Both the position numbers and the translations under genes were made by a program. Of a stretch of 64,000 nucleotides of DNA, positions 1 through 8,661 are shown piece after piece (positions within the stretch are counted from its first letter, which is position 1; each line of letters starts with the position of its first letter). The DNA comes from Sphingomonas aerolata (GTDB taxonomy: Bacteria; Pseudomonadota; Alphaproteobacteria; Sphingomonadales; Sphingomonadaceae), in contig NZ_PZZN01000004.1 in NCBI RefSeq assembly GCF_003046295.1, positions 42,146-106,145 of the forward strand. Reading direction: 5' to 3'. The notes under the pieces are model-generated. The model did not search any database, was not told the origin of the DNA, and was given only the letters and a program-made list of their open reading frames with translations.

Positions 1-1
1 C

Positions 2-733
2 GGGCTGCTCGCCGATCTGCTGGTCGAACGCGGCTACGACATCCTGTTGTCGCGGGTCATCCCCGACGGTGACGACTGGCTCGACCGGCTGGTCGACAGC
101 GGCCGCATCGACGGCCTGCTCCTCGTCGGCCAGTCCGACCAGGGGGCGGTGATCGAACGCGTGTCGCACCGCTATGCGCCGCTGGTCGTGTGGGGCGCGT
201 ACCGGGCGGACCAGAACCATCTGACGATCGGCTCGGACAATGTCGCAGGCGGACGTCTCGCGGGCCGCCGCATGATCGACCAGGGGCGGTCCCGTCTGAT
301 GTTCGTCGGCGACCCCGCCCCGCCCGAATTCGCCGATCGCTACGCCGGATTCGCCGCCGCCGCCGCGGAGGCGGGGCTCGCCTGCGAGCTGCTCGAAACG
401 CCGATGACCCCGGAGGCCGTGCACGCGGCGATGGCGCAGCGGCTCGCCGCCGCGCCGCCCCCCGACGGCATCTTCGCCGCGTCCGACGTCGCCGCGATGA
501 GCGCGCTGCGCGCGCTCGCCGAAGCCAGGATCGACGTCCCCACCACCACCGCAGTGATCGGCTATGACGACGTCACGCTGGCGGCACATACGTCGCCCGC
601 GCTCACCACCATCCGCCAGGATCTCGCCGAGGGTGCCGCGCTGATGGTCGATCGCCTAATGCAGCGGATCGCGGGCCATGCGACCGGATCCGCGATCGTC
701 ACGCCCGTCCTGATCGAGCGCCAGTCCGCCTGA
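2..733 (+). CDS. LacI-family transcriptional regulator, C-terminal part (5' end outside window)
   Basis: The reading frame is open from the window edge, so the N-terminal helix-turn-helix lies upstream and only the periplasmic-binding-protein-like effector domain is seen (243 residues). Typical LacI-type elements are visible: GLLLVGQSD near the start, the TIGSDNVAGG segment that follows strand 1 of the second lobe, AASDVAAMSALRAL, VIGYDDV, and the closing TTIRQDLAEGAALMV stretch. It lies 125 bp upstream of a sucrose-type TBDR operon. Two perfect palindromes of the kind LacI proteins bind lie in that gap, so it is inferred to be the local repressor, analogous to SuxR of Xanthomonas. The effector, a sugar, is not determinable from sequence. 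The internal ATG at 47 is not the real start because homologous sequence continues upstream of it. Confidence 0.9.
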   Translation, partial: GLLADLLVERGYDILLSRVIPDGDDWLDRLVDSGRIDGLLLVGQSDQGAVIERVSHRYAPLVVWGAYRADQNHLTIGSDNVAGGRLAGRRMIDQGRSRLMFVGDPAPPEFADRYAGFAAAAAEAGLACELLETPMTPEAVHAAMAQRLAAAPPPDGIFAASDVAAMSALRALAEARIDVPTTTAVIGYDDVTLAAHTSPALTTIRQDLAEGAALMVDRLMQRIAGHATGSAIVTPVLIERQSA

Positions 734-764
734 ATCTCTCCGCATGCGCTGGCCTCAACGCTTC

Positions 765-800
765 GCAATCGATTGCACAACACATCTTGCAATCGATTGC
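765..800. promoter_or_regulatory. Tandem LacI-type operators (two GCAATCGATTGC palindromes)
   Basis: Two identical perfect 12-bp palindromes, GCAATCGATTGC, occupy 765-776 and 789-800, 24 bp centre to centre, about two helical turns. They have the central CG typical of LacI/GalR operators and lie between the LacI-family gene and the TBDR start at 859. Binding by the adjacent regulator is inferred. Confidence 0.75.
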
Positions 801-858
801 GAAAAGCGTATGAGGCGATTCTGGGCTTCATAGAAAGCCACCGCGCAGGGAGGATATC

Positions 859-3393
859 ATGAAAGCACGTTACGTTTTGCTCGCCGGAATCGCCGCCACG
901 TCCTTCGCGACGGTGGCCGCAGCGCAGACCACGCCCATCCAGGACACTCCCGTTCAGGCCGCACCCGCACCGGGCGAGCAGCCCGCCGACACCACCGCGA
1001 CGCCGGCGCCGATCGACGGCCAGGACGACATCGTCGTCACTGCGGTCGCGCGCGGCACCAACCGCCTCAACACCTCGATCACGACCAGCTCGATCGGCTC
1101 CGACGCCTTGATCCAGCTCGCGCCGCGCACCTCGGGCGAGCTGTTGCGCAACCTGCCCGGCATCCGCGTCGAGGCTTCGGGCGGTGACGGCAACGCGAAT
1201 ATCTCGGTCCGCGGCCTGCCGGTCGCATCGGGCGGCTCGAAGTTCCTCCAGCTCCAGGAAGACGGCCTGCCGATCCTCGAGTTCGGCGACATCACCTTCG
1301 GCAATGCCGACATTTTCCTGCGCGCCGATTTCAACGTCCGCACCGTCGAGTCGGTCCGCGGCGGCTCCGCCTCGACCTTCGCGTCCAACTCGCCCGGCGG
1401 CGTGATCAACTTCATCTCGAAGACCGGCGAGCAGGAAGGCGGCGCGTTCCAGCTGTCGAGCGGGCTCGACTACCGCGAATTCCGCGTCGATTTCGACCAG
1501 GGCGGCAAGCTCTCCGACAGCGTCACCTATCATGTCGGCGGCTTCTATCGGATCGGCGACGGCCAGCGCGAGGTCGGCTTCGACGGCGTCAAGGGCGGCC
1601 AGCTCAAGGCGAACATCACCAAGTCGTTCGACAATGGCGGCTATGTCCGGCTCTACGGCAAGTATCTCGACGACCGCGCGATCGGCTACCTCCCCAACCC
1701 GGTGCGCGTCACGGGCAGCAACAGCGACCCCGATTACAGCAGCATCGCCAATTTCTCGATCAACAACGGCACGCTGCACAGCGCCAACATCCGTACCGCG
1801 CAGACGCTCGACGGCAACAACCGGCTGACCACGCGCTCGATCCGTGACGGCCAGCACCCGGTCGTCTATTCGGCGGGCCTCGAGACGCAGATCCCGCTCG
1901 CGGACGACTGGAACATCGTCGAGCGGTTCCGCTACGCCGACATTTCGGGCGGCTTCACCTCGCCCTTCCCTGCCAGCGTCGATTCGGCGCAGTCGATCGC
2001 CAACGGCATCGGCGGCGCGGGCGCACAGCTCTTCTACGCCAGCGGCGCGCAGGCCGGTCAGCGCATCGCTGACCCCGCCTCGCTCAACGGCAACGGCCTG
2101 CTCGCCAACATCGTCCTGTTCGATGTCGACCTGAAGAGCCTCAACAACATCACCAACGACATCCGCCTGAACGGTTCGCTGCCGTTCGCCGGCGGGTCGC
2201 TCGCGGTCACCGGCGGCTTCTATGCCTCGCGTCAGGACATCAAGAGCGACTGGCTGTGGACCTCGTCCGTCCAGACCGTCGCGGACAATGGCCGCTCGGA
2301 ACTCGTCGACGTCCGCACCGCGGCGGGCGTGCCCGTCACGCAGAACGGCATCCCCGGCTATTCGGCGAGCTTCTTCGGCAATTGCTGCCGCCGCTCCTAT
2401 GACCTCGACTACACGACCTACGCACCGTTCGCGCAGCTCGGGCTCGAGCTCGGCCGGTTCAACATCGACGGTTCGCTGCGCTATGATTTCGGTCGCGCGC
2501 GCGGCAGCGTCGCCGGCTCCGATCTCGGCACCGCGTTCGGCAGCGGCATCACGACGTTCGACATCAACGGCGACGGCGTGATCTCGGCAGCCGAGCGTCA
2601 GGTCGCGGTGATCCCCAACGCCCGCTCGCCGCTCGATTACAACTATGACTACCTGTCCTATTCGGGCGGCGTGAACTTCCGCCTGACCGACAGCACGGCG
2701 GTGTTCGGTCGCTACAGCCGCGGCGGCCGCGCCAACGCCGATCGCCTGTTGTTCGGCCCCTCGATCAACACCGCGACGGGCGGGCTGACCGACCAGGGCG
2801 CAGCGGTCGATTTCGTCCGCCAGCTCGAGGGCGGGTTCAAGTTCCGCCAGGGCGGCGTCTCGCTCTACGCCACCGGCTTCTGGGCGCGTACCGAGGAACA
2901 GAATTTCGAGGCGACGACGCAGCGTTTCTTCAACCGCGAATATGACGCCAAGGGCGTCGAGATCGAGGGTCGGATCGCACGCGGGCCGTTCTCGCTCTCG
3001 GCCGGCGGCACCTATACGGATGCCGAGATCACCCGCGACGTGCTCAACCCCGGGGTCGAGGGCAACCGCCCGCGTCGCCAGGCCAAGTTCATCTATCAGG
3101 CGACGCCACAGGTCGATTTCGACCGCGTGACGATCGGTGCGAACGTGATCGGCACGACCGACAGCTATGCGCAGGACAACAACGTCCTCAAGATGCCGGG
3201 CTATACGCAGGTCAACGCGTTCGTATCGATCCGCCCGGCGGACAATGTGACGCTGTCGGTGAACGGCAACAACCTGTTCGACGTGAAGGGCATCACCGAA
3301 GCCGAGGAGGGTGCGATCCCGACCAACGGCATCGTCCGCGCCCGGTCGATCACCGGTCGCACGATCTCCGCCGCCGTCCGCTTCGGCTTCTGA
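859..3393 (+). CDS. TonB-dependent receptor (probable sucrose receptor)
   Basis: An outer-membrane beta-barrel receptor of 844 residues. It begins with a Sec signal peptide (MKARYVLLAG to the AAAQ cleavage region, about residues 1-22). A proline/alanine-rich linker follows, then the DIVVTAVARG segment that opens the plug domain (about 60-180), and a long barrel ending in a terminal aromatic residue (VRFGF). The start has a clear GGGAGG ribosome binding site. It is the first gene of a run with an amylosucrase-like GH13 enzyme, fructokinase and MFS permease, matching the sux layout known from Xanthomonas, so import of sucrose is the best inference. The tandem operators upstream suggest repression by the LacI protein. 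It carries no STN domain, so it is not a FecA-type signalling receptor. Confidence 0.92.
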   Translation: MKARYVLLAGIAATSFATVAAAQTTPIQDTPVQAAPAPGEQPADTTATPAPIDGQDDIVVTAVARGTNRLNTSITTSSIGSDALIQLAPRTSGELLRNLPGIRVEASGGDGNANISVRGLPVASGGSKFLQLQEDGLPILEFGDITFGNADIFLRADFNVRTVESVRGGSASTFASNSPGGVINFISKTGEQEGGAFQLSSGLDYREFRVDFDQGGKLSDSVTYHVGGFYRIGDGQREVGFDGVKGGQLKANITKSFDNGGYVRLYGKYLDDRAIGYLPNPVRVTGSNSDPDYSSIANFSINNGTLHSANIRTAQTLDGNNRLTTRSIRDGQHPVVYSAGLETQIPLADDWNIVERFRYADISGGFTSPFPASVDSAQSIANGIGGAGAQLFYASGAQAGQRIADPASLNGNGLLANIVLFDVDLKSLNNITNDIRLNGSLPFAGGSLAVTGGFYASRQDIKSDWLWTSSVQTVADNGRSELVDVRTAAGVPVTQNGIPGYSASFFGNCCRRSYDLDYTTYAPFAQLGLELGRFNIDGSLRYDFGRARGSVAGSDLGTAFGSGITTFDINGDGVISAAERQVAVIPNARSPLDYNYDYLSYSGGVNFRLTDSTAVFGRYSRGGRANADRLLFGPSINTATGGLTDQGAAVDFVRQLEGGFKFRQGGVSLYATGFWARTEEQNFEATTQRFFNREYDAKGVEIEGRIARGPFSLSAGGTYTDAEITRDVLNPGVEGNRPRRQAKFIYQATPQVDFDRVTIGANVIGTTDSYAQDNNVLKMPGYTQVNAFVSIRPADNVTLSVNGNNLFDVKGITEAEEGAIPTNGIVRARSITGRTISAAVRFGF

Positions 3394-3406
3394 TCGGCTG
3401 ACCCAG

Positions 3407-5209
3407 GTGCGCGTATCCTCCCCCACCGAGCGTCGCCTCGCGGCGCTCGGGCCCCGCCTGCGCCGCCAGCTCGAACGCCTGTATGGCAGTACCGGGCTGG
3501 CGATCTGGCCGCGGCTCGAGGCGATCCTGCGCGAGCGGGCCGCCGAACGCCCCGCCGCAATGGCCGCGCTCGACGAGGCGCGGCTCGCCGACCCCGACTG
3601 GTTCGTCGCGCCCGACATGCTCGGCTATTCGACCTATGTCGACCGCTTCGCCGGGACCGTCGAGGGCCTGATCGGGCATGTCGACCATCTCGAATCGCTC
3701 GGTGTCCGCTATCTCCACCTGCTCGCGCTGTTGAAGGCACGCGAGGGCGACAGCGATGGCGGCTTCGCGGTCGCCGACTATCTGTCGGTCGAGCCACGAC
3801 TGGGGACGATGGCCGATGTCGAGCGGCTGGCCGCACGGCTGCGTGAGGGGCGGATAAGCCTGTGTGTCGATCTCGCGCTCAACCATACCGCCGACGATCA
3901 TGCCTGGGCGCAGGCGGCACGCGACGGCGATCCGCATTACCGCGCCTTCTACCACGTCCTCGGCGACGACGAGGCGCAGGCCTATGAGGCCGATCTGCTG
4001 CAGGTCTTCCCGACCACCGCACCGGGTAATTTCACGCATGTGCCGGCGATGGGCGGACAGGTCTGGACGACCTTCTACCCGTTCCAGTGGGACCTGAACT
4101 GGGCGAATCCGGAGGTCATGCTCGCGATCGTCGACACGATGCTCCGGCTCGCCAATCACGGGTTCGAGGCGTTCCGGCTAGACTCGATCGCGTTCCTCTG
4201 GAAGCAGCTCGGTACCGATTGCCGCAACCGGCCGCAGGCGCATTACATCGTCCGCGCACTGCGCGCCGCGCTCGACATCGTCGCCCCCGCGACCTTGCTC
4301 AAGGCCGAGGCGATCGTCCCGACCGCGCTGGTCCCGCCCTATTTCGGCGCGGACGAGGGGTCGGACTGGGATGGCGGGTTCGAGCCCGAATGCCATCTCG
4401 TCTACAACAACTCGCTGATGGTCGCCGGCTGGGTCGGGCTCGCCGAGCAGTCGGCCGCGCTGCCCCACGCGATCGTCGCGGCGAGCGGCGGCCTGCCGCG
4501 CGGCGCGAACTGGCTCAGCTATGCGCGCTGCCACGACGATATCGGCTGGGGCGCGGTGATCGGCGACCTTGCCGGGATCGACCCGGACCCCGTCGCGCGG
4601 CTGACCATCGCGGCGAAGTTTCTCGACGGCGCAGACGGCAGCTGGGCGCGGGGCGAACCGTTCCAGTCCGATGGCTCCGTGCTGCATGGCTCGAACGGGA
4701 CGATGGCGTCGCTTGCCGGGCTCGAGGCCGCGCGGACCGATGAGGAGCGCGAGCATGCGTTTCGCCGGATCGCGCTGCTCAACGCGCTGTCGATCGCCAG
4801 CGGCGGGCTCGCCACGCTCTATATGGGCGACGAGGCCGGCCTGCTCAACGACCACAGCTATCGCGACGATCCCGATCGCGCGCATGAGGGGCGCTGGCTG
4901 CACCGCCCGGTGATGGACTGGGACGCGCTCGACCGCGTTGCCGCCCTTCGCATTTCCGGCGACATCAGGGCGCTCCGCACCGCGCGCATCGCCAGCGGCG
5001 GGGCCGGCGCGCCCGCGACGATCGCCACGTCGACGTCCGCGCTGCTCGGTATCGCCTGTGGCAGCGACCGCGTCTTCCTCAATTTCTCGCCCCATGCGGT
5101 CCAGGTCGGCGATCTCGCCGGCTGGCACGACCGGGTGGCGGATACCCCCATCGGAGACGACGCCATGATCGGTCCCTGGAGCGTGCTTTGGGCAGGACCC
5201 TCGGCATGA
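3407..5209 (+). CDS. GH13 amylosucrase / sucrose hydrolase-like enzyme
   Basis: A 600-residue glycoside hydrolase of the amylosucrase type (GH13 subfamily 4). It should cleave sucrose to fructose plus a glucosyl unit that is either hydrolysed or added to glucan. From the GTG start, the nucleophile is D259 in FRLDSIAF, the acid/base is E301 in LLKAEAIV (42 residues later, the same spacing as in Neisseria amylosucrase), and CHDDIGW around 376-377 supplies the conserved His-Asp pair. The conserved WKQLGT and RPQAH segments match amylosucrases rather than trehalose synthases. There is no signal peptide, so it acts in the cytoplasm after import. The GTG at 3407 was chosen because the extension back to 3311 would overlap the receptor gene. 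It overlaps the fructokinase by 4 bp. Polymer-forming and purely hydrolytic members cannot be told apart here. Confidence 0.88.
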   Translation: MRVSSPTERRLAALGPRLRRQLERLYGSTGLAIWPRLEAILRERAAERPAAMAALDEARLADPDWFVAPDMLGYSTYVDRFAGTVEGLIGHVDHLESLGVRYLHLLALLKAREGDSDGGFAVADYLSVEPRLGTMADVERLAARLREGRISLCVDLALNHTADDHAWAQAARDGDPHYRAFYHVLGDDEAQAYEADLLQVFPTTAPGNFTHVPAMGGQVWTTFYPFQWDLNWANPEVMLAIVDTMLRLANHGFEAFRLDSIAFLWKQLGTDCRNRPQAHYIVRALRAALDIVAPATLLKAEAIVPTALVPPYFGADEGSDWDGGFEPECHLVYNNSLMVAGWVGLAEQSAALPHAIVAASGGLPRGANWLSYARCHDDIGWGAVIGDLAGIDPDPVARLTIAAKFLDGADGSWARGEPFQSDGSVLHGSNGTMASLAGLEAARTDEEREHAFRRIALLNALSIASGGLATLYMGDEAGLLNDHSYRDDPDRAHEGRWLHRPVMDWDALDRVAALRISGDIRALRTARIASGGAGAPATIATSTSALLGIACGSDRVFLNFSPHAVQVGDLAGWHDRVADTPIGDDAMIGPWSVLWAGPSA

Positions 5210-6099
5210 CCGCCGCCCCGCCGCTGTTCGGCTGCATCGAGGCGGGGGGCACCAAGTTCGTGCTCGGCGTCGCGCGTGATCCCGACACCGTCCTCCGGAC
5301 CGCACGCATCCCCACCACCACGCCCGACGAGACGCTTGGCGCCGCGCTCGAATTCTTCACCGCGGCGCAAGCCGAATGGGGCGCGGTCGACGCGCTCGGC
5401 ATCGCCTCGTTCGGCCCCGTCGATCTCGACCGCTCCTCACCGGGCTGGGGCCGGATCGTCGACACGCCCAAGCCCGGCTGGAGCGGCACCGACCTGGTCG
5501 GTCCGTTCGCCCGCGCGCTCGACTGCCCGGTCGGGTTCGACACCGACGTCAACGGCGCGATCCTCGCCGAGAGCCTGTGGGGCGCCGCCACCGGCGCCGA
5601 CATCGCGGTATACGTCACCGTAGGTACCGGCATCGGCGGCGGTGCGCTGGTCGAGGAACGCCCCGTGCATGGCAGTCGCCACCCCGAAATGGGCCATATC
5701 CTCCCCCGCCGGCATCCCGACGACCGCGACTTCGCCGGCACCTGCCCGTTCCACGGCGACTGCCTCGAAGGACTGGCGAGCGGACCTGCGATCGCCGCGC
5801 GCTGGGGCGCGTCGCTGTCGGAGCTCGGCCCCGATCATCCCGCGCATGACATCGTCGCCTATTACCTCGCCCAGCTGGTCGTCGCGCAGCAGGCGCTGCT
5901 GTCGCCGCGGCGGATCGTCCTCGGCGGCGGCGTGCTGGGAACCCCCGGGCTGCTCGACCGGGTTCGCGACCACGCCGCTCGGATGGCGAACGGCTATTTC
6001 GGCACCCACGATTATGCCACCCTCATCGTCGCGCCGGGACTTGGCGACCGCGCCGGCTTGCTCGGCGCACTGGCACTCGCACAAAGGGCGCGTCGATGA
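5206..6099 (+). CDS. ROK-family fructokinase
   Basis: A 297-residue sugar kinase that should phosphorylate the fructose released by the upstream sucrose-cleaving enzyme. It opens with CIEAGGTKF, the fructokinase form of the ROK ATP-binding motif. VTVGTGIGGGAL, HPEMGHI and the zinc-binding ROK signature region CPFHGDCLEGLASGPAI follow. The ATG at 5206 overlaps the stop of the preceding gene (ATGA), which indicates translational coupling, and its own stop overlaps the MFS start in the same way. The upstream ATG at 5188 would lengthen the overlap and adds nothing conserved. Glucokinase activity cannot be excluded, but the EAGGTK motif and the context favour fructose. Confidence 0.9.
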   Translation: MTAAPPLFGCIEAGGTKFVLGVARDPDTVLRTARIPTTTPDETLGAALEFFTAAQAEWGAVDALGIASFGPVDLDRSSPGWGRIVDTPKPGWSGTDLVGPFARALDCPVGFDTDVNGAILAESLWGAATGADIAVYVTVGTGIGGGALVEERPVHGSRHPEMGHILPRRHPDDRDFAGTCPFHGDCLEGLASGPAIAARWGASLSELGPDHPAHDIVAYYLAQLVVAQQALLSPRRIVLGGGVLGTPGLLDRVRDHAARMANGYFGTHDYATLIVAPGLGDRAGLLGALALAQRARR

Positions 6100-7412
6100 C
6101 CAAACCCCGTCTGTCGCTGATCCGCCTCATCGAGATGAATCTCGGCTTTCTCGGGCTGCAATTCTCGTTCGGCCTGCAACAGGCCAACATGGCGCCGATC
6201 TACGGCTATCTCGGCGCGGACGAGGCGAGCCTGCCGCTGCTCTGGCTCGCAGGGCCGGTGACCGGTCTGCTGATCCAGCCGCTCATCGGCGCGATGAGCG
6301 ACCGCACCTCGACCCGGATCGGGCGGCGGACCCCCTATTTCCTCGTCGGCGCGATGCTGTGCAGCCTGTGCCTGCTCGCCATGCCGTACAGCCCGACTTT
6401 GTGGGTCGCGGCCAGCCTGTTGTGGGTGCTCGACGCCGCCAACAACGTGACGATGGAGCCCTACCGCGCCTATGTCGGCGACCGGCTGCCCGATGATCAG
6501 CGCGCCGCGGGGTTCCTGACCCAGTCCGCATTCACCGGCCTCGCCCAGACCTTGTCCTATCTCGCGCCGTCGCTGCTCGTCTGGATCGGCTTCAACAAGG
6601 ATGCGGTTGACGGCAACGGCATTCCCGACATCACGCGGATCGCCTTCTTGATCGGCGCGGTACTGTCGCTCGCGACGATCCTCTGGTCGGTCCTGCGCGT
6701 GCCCGAGCTGCCCTTGCCCGAGGAGGAAAAGGCGCGGCTGGCGAAGGAACCGCTCACGCTCGGCGGCACGCTGCGCGACCTGAAGACCGCACTGGTCGAG
6801 ATGCCGCGGCCGATGCGCCAGCTCGCGCTCGCCATGCTGTGCCAATGGTATGCGATGTTCGCCTATTGGCAGTTCATTACCTTCGCGGTCGCGCGCTCGC
6901 TGCACGGCACGGCCGATGCGAAGAGCGTGGCGTTCCGCGACACCGTGCTGACCGTCGGTCAGCTCGGCGCCTTCTACAATGCGGTCGCGTTCGTCGCGGC
7001 GATCGCGCTGGTGCCGGTCGCCCGCCGCTTCGGCGCAAAGACGGCGCATGCCGGCTGCCTGCTCGCATCGGGCGTCGCGATGCTGGCGATCCCCGGCATC
7101 CGCGACGAGGCGGGGCTGTTCGTCGCGATGCTCGGCATCGGTATCGGCTGGGCGAGCATGATGGGCAATCCGTACGTCATGCTGATCGACATGATCCCGC
7201 CCGAACGCAACGGCGTCTATATGGGCATCTTCAACATGTTCATCGTCATCCCGATGATCATCGAGAGCCTGACCGTCCCGCTCTTCTACCATTCGCTGCT
7301 CGGCGGCGACCCGCGCAACATCCTGTATGTGTCGGGTGCGCTGATGGTGCTCGGCGCGGCCGCGACGCTGCGGGTCCGGATGCCCGCGACGGCGACGCGA
7401 TCGGCGTCGTAA
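6096..7412 (+). CDS. MFS sugar transporter (sucrose permease-like)
   Basis: A 438-residue inner-membrane protein with about twelve hydrophobic segments. Motifs of the GPH/SUT-like sugar transporter branch are visible, for example GPVTGLLIQPLIG, GAMSDRTSTRIGRRTPY (the MFS loop 2-3 motif) and NVTMEPYRAYVGD. It starts by a 4-bp ATGA overlap with the fructokinase and closes the operon. It is expected to carry sucrose from the periplasm into the cytoplasm, the SuxC role in Xanthomonas. The predicted cytoplasmic loop EEEKARLAKEP separates the two halves. The convergent ROK repressor gene ends 15 bp downstream; I saw no strong terminator hairpin between them. Confidence 0.88.
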   Translation: MTKPRLSLIRLIEMNLGFLGLQFSFGLQQANMAPIYGYLGADEASLPLLWLAGPVTGLLIQPLIGAMSDRTSTRIGRRTPYFLVGAMLCSLCLLAMPYSPTLWVAASLLWVLDAANNVTMEPYRAYVGDRLPDDQRAAGFLTQSAFTGLAQTLSYLAPSLLVWIGFNKDAVDGNGIPDITRIAFLIGAVLSLATILWSVLRVPELPLPEEEKARLAKEPLTLGGTLRDLKTALVEMPRPMRQLALAMLCQWYAMFAYWQFITFAVARSLHGTADAKSVAFRDTVLTVGQLGAFYNAVAFVAAIALVPVARRFGAKTAHAGCLLASGVAMLAIPGIRDEAGLFVAMLGIGIGWASMMGNPYVMLIDMIPPERNGVYMGIFNMFIVIPMIIESLTVPLFYHSLLGGDPRNILYVSGALMVLGAAATLRVRMPATATRSAS

Positions 7413-7427
7413 CGGCGGGACCGGGCG

Positions 7428-8546
7428 TCAGCCGACCGCGGTCGCGTGGATCGGCATCAGCGCCGCGCCGATCGTCGCGGCCGCGCCCTGCAGCGTCGAT
7501 ACCGAGATGCGCGGCGGGACGCTGCAATGGTCGCCGATATGCATCGCGCCGAAATCGATGTGGCGGACCAGCGCGTCGAGGATCGGCGTCGGCAACGGGC
7601 TCGAGATCACGAACTCACCCGGATCGATCCAGGCGATGCCCCAGTTGATGATCGGCCCGATCTGCCCCGCGGCCCGGCGCACCCACGCATCGACGACCGG
7701 CTCATAGCCCTGGATTACCCGGTCGAAATCCACCAGCGAGTCGATCGCGCAGCCCGCCTCGCGCAACGTCGACAACAGGTCGAGCGTCGAGGGGCGCGGC
7801 GCGCTGGTCGGGTAGAGGCAGCCGATCTCCCCCGCGCTCGCCATCGCCCCGCGCAGGATCCGCCCCTCGACGATGATTCCCGCGCCGATCCCGTGCCCGA
7901 GCAGGATGACGACCGCGGTCGAACAGCGCCGCATCAGTCCCCCGACATAATATTCGGCGAGCGCCGCCGCGTTCGCGTCGTTCTCGATCCACACCGGGTG
8001 GCCGATATGCTCCTCGAACAGCGCCTTGAGGTCGATCCCGCGCCACGCCGCCAGGCTGTCGACCGTCCAGCGCCGCGTCCCCTCGATCGACAAGGCCGCG
8101 CCCGGCACGCCGATCCCGACGCCGAGCAGCCGCCGGCCGAGCAGCCGGTTCGCGATCGCCATCTCGTGCATCGCGGTCGTCACCCGCTGCGCGAACACGC
8201 GCGGATCGGGATCGTCGAACGGCGCGGACCGATGCGCGATCACGCCGCCCGCATAATCGACCAGCGCCACCTCGAGCAGCCCGCGGTGGAGCATCGCCCC
8301 GACCCCGTATCCCGCCTCGGGCGAGATCTGCAGCGGGACCGCCGGGCGGCCGGGCGCGACCGGGGCCGCCCCCGGGCATTCCTCGATCAGCCCGTGCGCG
8401 AGCAGCGTCGCCGACAGCCGCGTGATCTTGGTCGCGCTCATTCCCAGGTCGGCGGCGAGGTCCTTGCGCGATCGTGCCCCCCAGGACCGCAGGATCTGCA
8501 TCACGCGCCGCTCGTCGTCATCCAGTCTTAACCGCGCCATCGCCAT
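7428..8546 (-). CDS. ROK-family transcriptional repressor (NagC/Mlc-like)
   Basis: A 372-residue regulator. The N-terminal winged helix (about 10-60, with RRVMQILRSWGARSRKDLAADLGMS in two pieces) is followed by a ROK sugar-binding domain with IENDANAAALAEY, GHGIGAGIIVEG and GEIGCLYP. The Cys-rich zinc motif of ROK kinases is not evident, as expected for a regulator that no longer phosphorylates. It is divergent from the frameshifted TBDR at 8662, and the 115-bp gap holds an AT-rich palindrome resembling NagC/Mlc sites. Control of that receptor and its own gene is therefore inferred. It is convergent with, and probably not part of, the sucrose operon, although cross-control is possible. Confidence 0.87.
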   Translation of the reverse strand: MAMARLRLDDDERRVMQILRSWGARSRKDLAADLGMSATKITRLSATLLAHGLIEECPGAAPVAPGRPAVPLQISPEAGYGVGAMLHRGLLEVALVDYAGGVIAHRSAPFDDPDPRVFAQRVTTAMHEMAIANRLLGRRLLGVGIGVPGAALSIEGTRRWTVDSLAAWRGIDLKALFEEHIGHPVWIENDANAAALAEYYVGGLMRRCSTAVVILLGHGIGAGIIVEGRILRGAMASAGEIGCLYPTSAPRPSTLDLLSTLREAGCAIDSLVDFDRVIQGYEPVVDAWVRRAAGQIGPIINWGIAWIDPGEFVISSPLPTPILDALVRHIDFGAMHIGDHCSVPPRISVSTLQGAAATIGAALMPIHATAVG

Positions 8547-8583
8547 CAGCCCACGTCCTTCGCCGCACCGAATAGCCGATTAG

Positions 8584-8608
8584 TTTATTTCGTGAAATTA
8601 ATTAATTT
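8584..8608. promoter_or_regulatory. Probable ROK-repressor operator
   Basis: TTTATTTC (8584-8591) and GAAATTAA (8594-8601) form an inverted repeat with 7 of 8 positions paired across a GT centre. It overlaps a perfect 14-bp palindrome, AAATTAATTAATTT (8595-8608). Both lie in the divergent gap between the ROK repressor and the TBDR. NagC/Mlc sites have TTATTTC-like arms, so the adjacent ROK protein is the natural binder (inference). The AT run is conspicuous in otherwise GC-rich DNA. Confidence 0.6.
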
Positions 8609-8661
8609 TGTCATATTCCCCGACCACCGGCTGACATATCAATCGGGTGGGAGAAACAATC

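Noticed and set aside
562..3618. A 1018-codon open frame on the minus strand opposite the first TBDR
   Set aside because: It is a GC-driven shadow of the receptor gene: Arg/Ala/Asp-rich, without a domain, and it overlaps real features on the other strand. Similar long antisense frames opposite 8598-10511, 14630-16069 and 17954-20365 were rejected for the same reason.
8592..8661. GTG at 8592 as the start of the second TBDR
   Set aside because: It lies inside the AT-rich operator, gives no signal peptide, and the true signal peptide with ribosome binding site is in another frame from 8662.
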